Source of the DNA: a bacterium
GTDB lineage: Bacteria > SZUA-182 > SZUA-191
Direction of reading: 5' to 3'
Length of the DNA: 5,841 nucleotides
Assembly (NCBI GenBank): GCA_003230535.1
Contig: QIEW01000181.1
Coordinates: 1-5,841 of the forward strand
Positions 1 to 5,634 of the stretch are shown here, in pieces. Under the pieces are notes generated by a model that was given only the letters and a program-made list of their open reading frames with translations, had not been told where the DNA came from and made no database searches. A program made the translations under genes and the position numbers. Numbering within the stretch: position 1 is the stretch's first letter; each line of letters starts with the position of its first letter.

Positions 1-8
1 GGGGAAAG

Positions 9-524
9 ATGCCAGCGTTAAAAGACTTGATTAGAGATATTCCGGATTTTCCTAAGCCGGGTATAATATTTAAGGATATTGCTCCTCTGCTGCAAAATCC
101 CGAGGCTTTCCGGCAAGCGGTGGATGAGTTGGTTGAGAAACACCGGGACCACCAGATAGATGCGGTGGTTTGTGTGGAGGCCAGGGGTTTTCTATTAGGA
201 GCGGCAGTGGCCTATAAATTAGGCGCCGCTATTGTGCCGGTGCGCAAGCCGGGAAAACTTCCCTACAAAACTTATCAGGCTACCTATCAGCTAGAATATG
301 GCACCGATACGTTGGAAATTCATCAAGACGCTATAGCAGAGGGCGACAGAATATTGGTGGTAGATGATGTGTTAGCCACGGGTGGTACCGTTAAGGCGGT
401 AACGGAACTGGTTAAAAGGATGAAGGGTGAGATAGTCGGGATAGTTTTCCTGATAGAACTTACTTTCTTAAATGGTCGTGAGAAATTACAAGATTATCCC
501 ATGTCAGCTTTAATTACATTTTAA
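9..524 (+). CDS. apt: Adenine phosphoribosyltransferase
   Basis: This cytosolic purine-salvage enzyme condenses adenine with PRPP to give AMP and pyrophosphate. The 171-residue product has the usual length for bacterial Apt. Residues 11-30 carry the family's N-terminal pattern (IPDFPKPGI, then FKDIAPLL). EARGF lies at 57-61 and VPVRKPGKLP at about 76-85, the flexible catalytic-loop region. The type I phosphoribosyltransferase PRPP loop, ILVVDDVLATGGT, lies at 115-127 with its two acidic residues and TGGT intact. The end, LQDYPMSALITF, matches the normal Apt C-terminus, so the gene looks intact. The ATG at 9 is preceded by GGGGA at positions 1-5, a short but plausible Shine-Dalgarno; sequence further upstream is outside the window. 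The TAA stop (522-524) forms the first three bases of a long inverted repeat. Confidence 0.97.
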   Translation: MPALKDLIRDIPDFPKPGIIFKDIAPLLQNPEAFRQAVDELVEKHRDHQIDAVVCVEARGFLLGAAVAYKLGAAIVPVRKPGKLPYKTYQATYQLEYGTDTLEIHQDAIAEGDRILVVDDVLATGGTVKAVTELVKRMKGEIVGIVFLIELTFLNGREKLQDYPMSALITF

Positions 525-605
525 CCCGAATAATTCGGGATCACAAATATGCTTCCGTTGGTCGCTTCCATAGCAATCCATGCTATTATAGAATTATTCG
601 GGTTA
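522..605. repeat. 84-bp element with 15-bp perfect inverted ends, overlapping the apt stop
   Basis: TAACCCGAATAATTC at 522-536 is the exact reverse complement of GAATTATTCGGGTTA at 591-605, enclosing 54 bp. The interior contains a second hairpin, ATAGCA (570-575) with TGCTAT (581-586), and a direct repeat GCTTCC at 551-556 and 564-569. The left arm can alternatively form its own small stem, CCCGAA (525-530) with TTCGGG (534-539), which excludes the 15-bp pairing. No T-run follows the right arm, so a classical intrinsic terminator is unlikely. A small non-autonomous repeat (MITE/REP-like) or an RNA-stabilising 3' structure for apt fits better. That it is repetitive is inferred; only one copy is visible here. 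Confidence 0.7.
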
Positions 606-632
606 TGTAGAACATCTCCAGAGGAACTATAG

Positions 633-911
633 ATGAGGCTTCGCCGGGAAGAGATAGATATTGTTGCCAGGAAGATTGTGGAGGAACTCCAGGTTAGGGG
701 AAAGGCAGAGTTGGAGCAACCGGAGGAGACTGTTGCGGTAATAACCCGGATTATTTCCGATGATCTCCAGGTGGAAGATAGATTAAATGATGATGTGCGT
801 CAAATATTGTCTGAGCATCTCCACAAAATGCAGCGCGAGGGTGTGGAATATCATAGAATGTTTAATATGATTAAGGCGAAGCTTATTAAGGATCGCAAAT
901 TGGTCCTCTAG
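633..911 (+). CDS. DUF507 family protein
   Basis: The 92-residue product opens with MRLRREEIDIVARKIVEEL, the pattern seen at the start of DUF507 (PF04368) proteins, which begin with an MRL/MRLxRE motif followed by an amphipathic helix. The rest is charged and looks entirely helical: residues 30-60 carry many acidic residues (ISDDLQVEDRLNDDVRQIL) and the end is basic (MIKAKLIKDRKLVL). No signal peptide or membrane segment is present, so it is probably cytosolic. DUF507 has no established biochemical function and none is proposed here. AGAGGA at 620-625, 7 nt before the ATG, supports the start. The gene lies 27 nt after the inverted-repeat element behind apt, so read-through from apt is possible. 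Family assignment rests on recognition of the N-terminal pattern and length. Confidence 0.8.
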   Translation: MRLRREEIDIVARKIVEELQVRGKAELEQPEETVAVITRIISDDLQVEDRLNDDVRQILSEHLHKMQREGVEYHRMFNMIKAKLIKDRKLVL

Positions 912-988
912 GGAAGCCTTCTGTTAATCATCATAAATATACCGCCGGCATCGCCTAATACCAAGTTGCCATCAAACATGAAAGATTT

Positions 989-1012
989 GCGTCAGGAGGT
1001 AACTCCTGACGC
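989..1012. repeat. Left-arm REP-like hairpin
   Basis: The stem is a perfect 10 bp: GCGTCAGGAG (989-998) with CTCCTGACGC (1003-1012), closing a GTAA loop. No T-run follows on either strand, so it does not look like an intrinsic terminator. It is the inverted relative of the hairpin at 1091-1114. Confidence 0.8.
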
Positions 1013-1090
1013 CACCATAACCTACTGTAAACCATAAATATAGCTATAAGGCGGCTCTATTAAGGTTATTAAGTTAAGGTAGTTAAGGTG

Positions 1091-1114
1091 CTGTCAGGTG
1101 TTACCACCTGACAG
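1091..1114. repeat. Right-arm REP-like hairpin, inverted relative of 989-1012
   Basis: The stem is a perfect 10 bp: CTGTCAGGTG (1091-1100) with CACCTGACAG (1105-1114), loop TTAC. Read on the minus strand the loop becomes GTAA and the core matches the left hairpin. The stems differ at three base pairs, and each difference is compensated on the other side, so pairing is conserved while sequence is not. Confidence 0.8.
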
Positions 1115-1209
1115 TTAACCATCTGATTGCTACTTGGTATAACGCCCCGGCTCCTCTTCATAAACCACACCGGCGCCATCCCAAAAGGCTGCCAAGCAAT
1201 AGGTGTCCT

Positions 1210-2514
1210 ATGGCTGATGTCATTGCTGAACTCAGAAATATTCGCAAAGATTTCGCTTTACCGACCGGCAAGGAGATAAGGATCCTGGAGAACTTTAATC
1301 TCCAAATGCAACATCAGGAAGTCGTGGCGATCTTAGGTCCTTCCGGGTGTGGGAAATCTACCATTGTACGAATTCTATCCGGACTTATTCCCCCTACTTC
1401 CGGTGAGGTGCTCTACCGGGGGACCCCCCTTTCAGGCATTTCTCCGGCCATCTCGATGGTATTTCAGAATTTTGCGCTCTATCCCTGGCTTACGGTGTAT
1501 GATAATATTGCGTTAGGGCTGAAGGGACGACGACTTGACAAGGAGAGCCGGGCTACAGAGAAGGTGATAGACCTGGTAGGCTTGGAGGGGTTTGAAGAGG
1601 CGTATCCCAGGGAGCTCTCTGGAGGGATGAAACAGCGGGTAGGATTTGCCAGAGCATTGGTGGCCCAACCGGAGCTGCTCTGTATGGATGAGCCTTTCTC
1701 CGGATTAGATGTTCTCACGGCCGAAAACCTGCGGGCTGAGATACTGAACCTGTGGATAGACCAGTGCACCGAGCTCCAGAGTGTCCTTCTGGTTACCCAC
1801 AATATTAATGAGGCGGTCTATCTGGCTCAGCGGATCGCTATCATGGGGATAAACCCGGGCCATATTAAAGTTACCATTGAAAATAATTTGCCTTATCCCC
1901 GGGACTACCGGTCAACCGGCTTTCTTATGATGGTGGATAAAATCCACAGTATCATCACCAATGCCTACATCCCGGATGAGGGGCCGGAAGCCCCGATAGT
2001 TCCGGCGGCGGTTAAAGCTGAGGTGATTCCTTTTGTGGATATTGGCGAGGTGATCGGGTTGCTGGAAGTTTTAGAAGACCGCGGCGGTCAATTAGATATC
2101 TTTAAACTTTCTAATGAAGTAGTAAAAGAGTTCGGGGAGGTTATCGCGATTGTCAAGGCTGCCGAATTACTTGATTTTATAGATAGCCCTAAACATCAGG
2201 TGGTATTTACCAATCTGGGCCGCCGTTTTATCCATGCCAGTATCAACCTCCGCAAGGAACTCCTGCGGGTACAACTCCAGACATTAAGAATTTTTCGGAT
2301 CCTCATCGGGATGTTGAAAAGGAGTCCGGAGCAGAGCTTAGAACAAGATGTGATTATGGAAGAGCTAACCATGCTCTTTCCTAATGAGAAAGTTCATAAA
2401 CTGTTTGACGCTATTATAAATTGGGGTAGATATGCCGAACTCTTAGGCTATAAGCCTAACGAGGAAGAGCTTTATCTGGATACTCCCAGCCAATCCCCTA
2501 ATGTAACCGCCTAA
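1210..2514 (+). CDS. NitT/TauT-type ABC transporter ATP-binding protein with C-terminal AAA-associated domain
   Basis: This 434-residue protein is an ABC ATPase (residues 1 to about 250) joined to a C-terminal extension (about 270-420). The ATPase is complete: Walker A GPSGCGKST at 43-51, Q-loop Gln86 in VFQNFALYPW, signature LSGGMKQR at 136-143, Walker B LLCMDEPF at 156-163, D-loop SGLD at 164-167 and switch His197. The nucleotide-binding part resembles the nitrate/sulfonate/taurine importer class. The extension (VDIGEVIGLLEVLEDRGGQLDI onward) resembles the AAA-associated C-terminal domain (PF09821) found on a subset of these ATPases. It would energise an inner-membrane importer, but neither permease nor binding protein lies next to it, so the substrate cannot be named. 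A weak AGGTG (1201-1205) stands 4 nt before the ATG. The stop directly abuts the next gene's ATG. Confidence 0.9.
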   Translation: MADVIAELRNIRKDFALPTGKEIRILENFNLQMQHQEVVAILGPSGCGKSTIVRILSGLIPPTSGEVLYRGTPLSGISPAISMVFQNFALYPWLTVYDNIALGLKGRRLDKESRATEKVIDLVGLEGFEEAYPRELSGGMKQRVGFARALVAQPELLCMDEPFSGLDVLTAENLRAEILNLWIDQCTELQSVLLVTHNINEAVYLAQRIAIMGINPGHIKVTIENNLPYPRDYRSTGFLMMVDKIHSIITNAYIPDEGPEAPIVPAAVKAEVIPFVDIGEVIGLLEVLEDRGGQLDIFKLSNEVVKEFGEVIAIVKAAELLDFIDSPKHQVVFTNLGRRFIHASINLRKELLRVQLQTLRIFRILIGMLKRSPEQSLEQDVIMEELTMLFPNEKVHKLFDAIINWGRYAELLGYKPNEEELYLDTPSQSPNVTA

Positions 2515-3708
2515 ATGGACCCTGCCCTGGCTGCCCTGATAGCCATTACCTGCCGCCGCTCCGATACGCCGCCGGCGCTCCCACAGACGGACCCTGAATG
2601 GGAGCGGTTATTGTGTTGGGCCCGGAGGCTGCAACTCGGCAACCTCCTCTATTTCCGTATTAAGCAGACCTCTCTCTCAAGCAGGATCCCAAAATCAATA
2701 TTATTTCAGCTCCGGGAGGACTATGCCGCTGCCTGTAGCATGAACCTGGCTTATTATAATGAACTGGAGCAAGTATTACCCGCTTTATCCAAACAAGGAG
2801 TGGAGGTAATACTACTGAAAGGGGCGGCCTTGGCCAAAGCGCTCTATCCTGATATTGGGATGCGGGCGTTTGGCGATATAGACCTGCTGGTCCGGTTACA
2901 GGATGTGCCTGCGGCTAACAGAGTCCTGGAGAAAAGATACCAACTCCATCAACCTCCGCCGGATGACGGGCTGACTTCTGTCTGCGCTTTTCACCTGGTC
3001 TACCACAGGCAGGAGCCGCCTCAACTTAGCTTGGAACTGCACTGGGATATCTTCCCCCAGGAGGAGTTATTCTCTCTGAAACCTGAGCAGTGGCGGCGGG
3101 GAGCGCGACGCCTTGATATAGGTCATGCCGGCGCGCTGGCGCCTGCTCCTGAAATGCTGTTGCTGCATTTATGCCTCCACTTTACCGGCCATTGGTTTTT
3201 GGTGTTAAGGGATTTGTGGGATATCGACTGGATGATCTCTGAGCCGGGGTATATTTCCTGGGATCAGGCGCTCCAACTTGCCGATGACGGCGGGGTATCT
3301 TCTAGAATCTATTATGCCTTATGGTTTGCGCGCCGCTTACTGGGAACCGCCGTTCCCGAGGAAGTATTGAAACGGTTGGAACCGCAGAGCTGGGCAAACA
3401 GACATCTGTTTCCCCAGATTATAAATGATGAGCTGATTTTAACCCAGAGGGCGGCGACAAACAAGGACATCAGGGTAGTAATAGGGTTTCTACTCCAGCC
3501 TCCGGAGAAAAGATGGTTTTTCCTGCGGCGGCTCCTCTACCCGGGCCTCTGCTGGCTGACGTTGTTCCCTGACGAACCGCCGTATCCAGCCCTCCCTGGG
3601 CGTATTAAAACTGTTTTGCGCGGTATCCGGCTGTTAGGATATCTGACATGCCGGCTGTTTGCAGCAATGGTAAGAACTATTTTGATTAATATATCAGCTT
3701 GTTATTAA
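2515..3708 (+). CDS. Nucleotidyltransferase-fold protein (NTP_transf_5-like)
   Basis: The 397-residue product resembles the uncharacterised nucleotidyltransferase family PF14907. The core is VILLKGAALAKALYP at about 98-112, followed by MRAFGDIDLLV at 116-126. The Asp121-x-Asp123 pair stands where the metal-binding carboxylates of the polymerase-beta-type fold are expected. Downstream come SLELHWDIF (172-180) and a His/Trp-rich stretch, LLLHLCLHFTGHW (about 215-227) and LRDLWDIDWM (231-240), typical of the family. The canonical GS motif is replaced by LKGAAL, as is usual in this family. No signal peptide is visible. The ATG follows the upstream TAA with no spacer (TAAATG) and no Shine-Dalgarno is evident, implying translational coupling to the ABC ATPase. 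Substrate and role are unknown. Related proteins occur near peptide-modification genes, but none is visible here. Confidence 0.82.
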   Translation: MDPALAALIAITCRRSDTPPALPQTDPEWERLLCWARRLQLGNLLYFRIKQTSLSSRIPKSILFQLREDYAAACSMNLAYYNELEQVLPALSKQGVEVILLKGAALAKALYPDIGMRAFGDIDLLVRLQDVPAANRVLEKRYQLHQPPPDDGLTSVCAFHLVYHRQEPPQLSLELHWDIFPQEELFSLKPEQWRRGARRLDIGHAGALAPAPEMLLLHLCLHFTGHWFLVLRDLWDIDWMISEPGYISWDQALQLADDGGVSSRIYYALWFARRLLGTAVPEEVLKRLEPQSWANRHLFPQIINDELILTQRAATNKDIRVVIGFLLQPPEKRWFFLRRLLYPGLCWLTLFPDEPPYPALPGRIKTVLRGIRLLGYLTCRLFAAMVRTILINISACY

Positions 3709-3726
3709 TCTTCCAGCTTTTTTGAT

Positions 3727-3752
3727 CTTTCGGCTGGTTCTCAAGCCGAAAG
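3727..3752 (+). terminator. Hairpin downstream of the nucleotidyltransferase gene, possible terminator or REP
   Basis: CTTTCGGCT (3727-3735) pairs perfectly with AGCCGAAAG (3744-3752) over 9 bp. It begins 18 nt after the stop codon. The T6 run (3718-3723) lies before rather than after the stem on the plus strand, so this is not a textbook rho-independent terminator. CCAGC (3713-3717) can compete by pairing with GCTGG (3733-3737). It may end or protect the plus-strand operon mRNA. Confidence 0.45.
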
Positions 3753-3763
3753 CGCTAAGGGTA

Positions 3764-3779
3764 AGGGCAGCGGCGCCCT
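3764..3779. repeat. Small GC-rich hairpin in the convergent spacer
   Basis: AGGGC (3764-3768) pairs with GCCCT (3775-3779) around a 6-nt loop, AGCGGC. It is the middle of three consecutive hairpins between the convergent genes. Confidence 0.5.
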
Positions 3780-3785
3780 GCTTTG

Positions 3786-3810
3786 GTTTCGGCCTGAGAC
3801 AGGCCGAAAC
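3786..3810 (-). terminator. Strong hairpin just after the beta-helix gene, possible terminator or REP
   Basis: GTTTCGGCCTG (3786-3796) and CAGGCCGAAAC (3800-3810) form a perfect 11-bp stem with a 3-nt loop. It lies 5 nt beyond the minus-strand stop codon (3816-3818), the position expected of a 3' end structure. No U-tract follows in either direction. Its minus-strand-facing relative at 3727-3752 shares TTTCGGC, then TGAGA, in inverted orientation, so a REP pair is an equally good reading. Confidence 0.5.
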
Positions 3811-3815
3811 ATCTA

Positions 3816-5471
3816 CTACTCACACGGTTTTGCTGTTGCATTTATGAGGCTAAATTTCCAGCCTTTGGCTTCTTTTTTTAGATCAATAATGTAACATTTA
3901 CCGGGACCTACCTGCACGGTAGGTATATGAAGTATTTTGGTTGCCGAATTATAAGTGGAAACTTCGGGTGGAGGGCACGAACTAATATACTCATCAGCCC
4001 CCATGTCGTAGGCGCTTGGATTATTGGGGATGCTGAGCACATCCCAAGGTCGGGGGTCTCCGTCTATATCATCATCAGGAAGGGTGGGGTAGACTGCTTT
4101 ATTACTTGTACCTCTATCAATACAAGGTGAGACGTCAGCCAAGTGATAATTGTCGCCAACTACAAACTTAGGGTCGGCATCGATGTTGCCCATACCGGGA
4201 TAAGGCGAACCTGGGTTACCGGGGTCTCCACCCTCAACATCGGAGTAAGTGATGGTAATATCACCACCTACTTCATGTAAATAGATTTCATCAGGACTAT
4301 CCCCCCATAAGATGCTGTTGACCACTACTGGCGAGGAGGAGCCGTAGTAACAATAAATCCCGCCGCCCCCGTTAGCATTAGCCATGTTGCCACTGATGGT
4401 GCAATTAGTAATCTTCGGCGAGGAAGTGTTGAAGCAATAAATCCCGCCGCCCCCGTTAGCCGTGTTGTCGCTAATGATACAATTGGTAATCTTCGGCGAG
4501 GAACCTGCTAAACGAATCCCGCCCCCCCAGGTAGCCGTGTTGTCGCTGATGGTGCAATTGGTAATCTTCGGCGAGGAGAGGAGGCAATAAATCCCGCCGC
4601 CGCCTACAGCCATATTGTCGGTTATGAGACAATTGTTGATTGAAGGTGAGGAGTTATTCTCACAAGCAATTCCCCCGCCGGCGCCATTGGCGTCCGTATT
4701 CGCTATATTGCTGGTGATGGTACAATCAGTAATCTCCGGCGATGCTGAGTTATTACAAAAAATCCCGCCGCCGGAGCCATTAACACTAAGGTTAGCTTTG
4801 TTCTTGCTTATGGTGCAGTTGATAATCGTCGGCGATGATGAGTTGCAAACGATCCCGCCGCCTTTCTCAGAAGCTATATTGTTCCTGATAACACAACCGG
4901 TAATAGTCGGCGAGGATAAGTCGCAATAAATCCCGCCCCCGCTGTCCGCGGCTGTATTGCTGGTAATTAAACAATTACTAATCGTTGGCGAGGAGTTATT
5001 TCCACAATATAATCCGCCGGCATTACCCACGGTAGAGGAGTTACTGGTAATTATACAATCTTTAATTGTAGGAGAAGAGCTTGCAGTACAATAAATCCCG
5101 CCGCCCTCGGGAGCCGATCCATTCTGAACAGTAAAACCAGCCAGTACCGAAAGCGGAAGTTCATTGTTTTCAAAAACTACCACACTGCCGCTGGCATCGC
5201 CGTCGATAATGGTATGGGCGGCGCCATTTACCGACTGGACGGCGATGGCTTTACCGTCGAAATTGATACGCTCCACATACATCCCTCCAGACACCAATAC
5301 CGTATCTCCATTAACGGTTGAGGGCGCTTCAATAGCCGACTGGATCGTATTGTATTCACACCACACTTCCTTGCATACCTTCCACGTAGCCGCATCCGCT
5401 AGCCCTCCGTAACCCAGCACAACAACCCCCAAAAACAAACTCACTAAAGACCTTCTCCATACATTTTTCAC
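3816..5471 (-). CDS. Secreted right-handed parallel beta-helix repeat protein
   Basis: This 551-residue exported protein starts with a Sec signal peptide: KNVWRRS, a hydrophobic core SLFLGVVVLGYGGL, and a likely cut after ALA-like ADA at 25-27. Residues 30-115 form the opening of a beta-helix (IQSAIEAP, GDTVLVSGGMYVERINF). About ten coils follow (about 123-380), each with GGGIYC then SSPxIxNCxIxxN, at a spacing of 25-31 residues. Residues about 383-495 (NSILWGDSPDEI, GNIDADPKFV, SPCIDRGT, DIDGDPRP, MGADEY) match the end region of choice-of-anchor-Q-type proteins. A short distinct tail ends at Glu551. I see no PEP-CTERM, LPXTG or autotransporter barrel, so the final location (periplasm, surface or medium) is open. 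The GTG start is supported by GGGAGGG (5485-5479), 7 nt upstream; the nearby ATG at 5464 is out of frame and soon stops. Ligand unknown. Confidence 0.9.
   Translation of the reverse strand: MKNVWRRSLVSLFLGVVVLGYGGLADAATWKVCKEVWCEYNTIQSAIEAPSTVNGDTVLVSGGMYVERINFDGKAIAVQSVNGAAHTIIDGDASGSVVVFENNELPLSVLAGFTVQNGSAPEGGGIYCTASSSPTIKDCIITSNSSTVGNAGGLYCGNNSSPTISNCLITSNTAADSGGGIYCDLSSPTITGCVIRNNIASEKGGGIVCNSSSPTIINCTISKNKANLSVNGSGGGIFCNNSASPEITDCTITSNIANTDANGAGGGIACENNSSPSINNCLITDNMAVGGGGIYCLLSSPKITNCTISDNTATWGGGIRLAGSSPKITNCIISDNTANGGGGIYCFNTSSPKITNCTISGNMANANGGGGIYCYYGSSSPVVVNSILWGDSPDEIYLHEVGGDITITYSDVEGGDPGNPGSPYPGMGNIDADPKFVVGDNYHLADVSPCIDRGTSNKAVYPTLPDDDIDGDPRPWDVLSIPNNPSAYDMGADEYISSCPPPEVSTYNSATKILHIPTVQVGPGKCYIIDLKKEAKGWKFSLINATAKPCE
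4300..5105 (-). repeat. Tandem coding repeats for beta-helix coils
   Basis: About ten in-frame units of 75-93 bp encode the GGGIYC...SSPxIxNC coils, recognisable on the plus strand by recurring ATCCCGCC and TTCGGCGAGGA. Units near the 3' end of the gene (about 4368-4601) are the most alike: CAATTGGTAATCTTCGGCG occurs at about 4480 and again at about 4555, one 75-bp unit apart, while those nearer the N-terminus have diverged. This indicates recent amplification at the C-terminal side of the array. Confidence 0.85.
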
Positions 5472-5505
5472 AACCCTGCCCTCCCTTTGTTAAAGTGACT
5501 ACAAG

Positions 5506-5545
5506 AAAACAAAAAGGCCAAGTTACAGTAAAGCCATTTGGCTTT
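5506..5545 (-). terminator. Terminator-like expression platform in the beta-helix gene leader
   Basis: Read on the minus strand, GCCAA (5542-5538) can pair with TTGGC (5521-5517), followed directly by a tail of C, five T, G, four T (5516-5506), as in a rho-independent terminator. A rival 6-bp hairpin uses AAAGCC (5545-5540) with GGCTTT (5535-5530), loop AAAT, which shares the GCC. The terminator's 3' arm, GGCCTTT (5519-5513), is also complementary to AAAGGCC (5562-5556) in the upstream structured RNA. Mutually exclusive pairings just before a coding start suggest attenuation. Direction of control cannot be read from sequence. Confidence 0.5.
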
Positions 5546-5634
5546 TCGGCAACCCGGCCTTTCCCCAAAGAGAAACCGTAGCTTTCCGCGACAGCTCATG
5601 GGACGCTATCTTGGTCTTTCGAAGCCCACAAAAC
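5545..5634 (-). ncRNA. Structured leader RNA, GEMM-I (c-di-GMP-I) riboswitch-like
   Basis: The 5' leader of the beta-helix gene contains GTCGCGGAAAGCTACGG (5592-5576) and GGCCGGGTTGCCGAA (5559-5545). These closely resemble two conserved blocks of the GEMM-I class that binds c-di-GMP (GACGCAAAGCCACGG and GCCGGGTTGCCGA). Between them a P3-like stem forms: CGG (5578-5576) with CCG (5557-5555), and TTTC (5575-5572) with GAAA (5563-5560), with GG bulged. TTCGAAAGA (5623-5615) could present a GAAA tetraloop. Against the call, the canonical GGCAA that pairs with TTGCC in P1 is not found, and the spacing between tetraloop and core is too long. It is either a divergent member or another structured RNA. 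GEMM-I elements commonly precede genes for extracellular proteins, which fits the context. Confidence 0.45.

Larger units (their letters stand above)
956..1142. mobile_element. MITE/BIME-like nested inverted-repeat element
   Basis: The gene-free gap 912-1209 is largely filled by an imperfect long inverted repeat. The outer ends pair over 17 bp with two mismatches: 958-974 (ATACCAAGTTGCCATCA) against 1124-1140 (TGATTGCTACTTGGTAT). Further in, both arms carry a 10-bp-stem hairpin (989-1012 and 1091-1114) in opposite orientation, and then a shared ACC-TAAC segment. If the ends are taken as TACCAAGT and ACTTGGTA, the element is flanked by TAA on each side (956-958 and 1140-1142), which could be a 3-bp target duplication. 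The centre, about 1032-1075, is less symmetrical and holds three TTAAGGT copies (1060-1066, 1074-1080, 1083-1089). No transposase is encoded. Naming it a MITE is inference; the nested symmetry is seen directly. I found no convincing promoter for the downstream gene in this gap. Confidence 0.6.

Noticed and set aside
1069-1179. 36-codon minus-strand open frame beginning MAPVWFMKRS.
   Set aside because: It crosses the right arm of the inverted-repeat element, including the hairpin, and has no Shine-Dalgarno or family resemblance. A translated repeat is the simpler explanation.
932-1182. Weak direct similarity between 932-955 and 1159-1182 (both begin CATAAA, then ACCG and CATC).
   Set aside because: Alignment needs a gap and matches only about 17 of 24 positions. 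This is too weak to call a direct repeat flanking the element.
1479-1802. Minus-strand open frame inside the ABC ATPase gene.
   Set aside because: The plus-strand frame encodes a complete set of ABC motifs. The antisense product resembles nothing recognisable.
4615-4929. Open frame on the plus strand opposite the beta-helix gene.
   Set aside because: It is the antisense shadow of the repetitive coil codons, with its own internal periodicity and no Shine-Dalgarno. The frames at 3927-4130 and 5164-5412 are rejected as well.
4340-5110. Regularly spaced repeats of about 75-90 bp resembling a CRISPR or satellite array.
   Set aside because: The periodicity follows the reading frame of the beta-helix gene and translates to the GGGIYC...SSPxIxNC coils. 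Unit lengths vary by whole codons, so it is a coding repeat.
5356-5568. Minus-strand open frame overlapping the start of the beta-helix gene and its leader.
   Set aside because: It runs through the structured RNA and terminator-like hairpin and overlaps a well supported signal peptide in another frame. It looks like chance.
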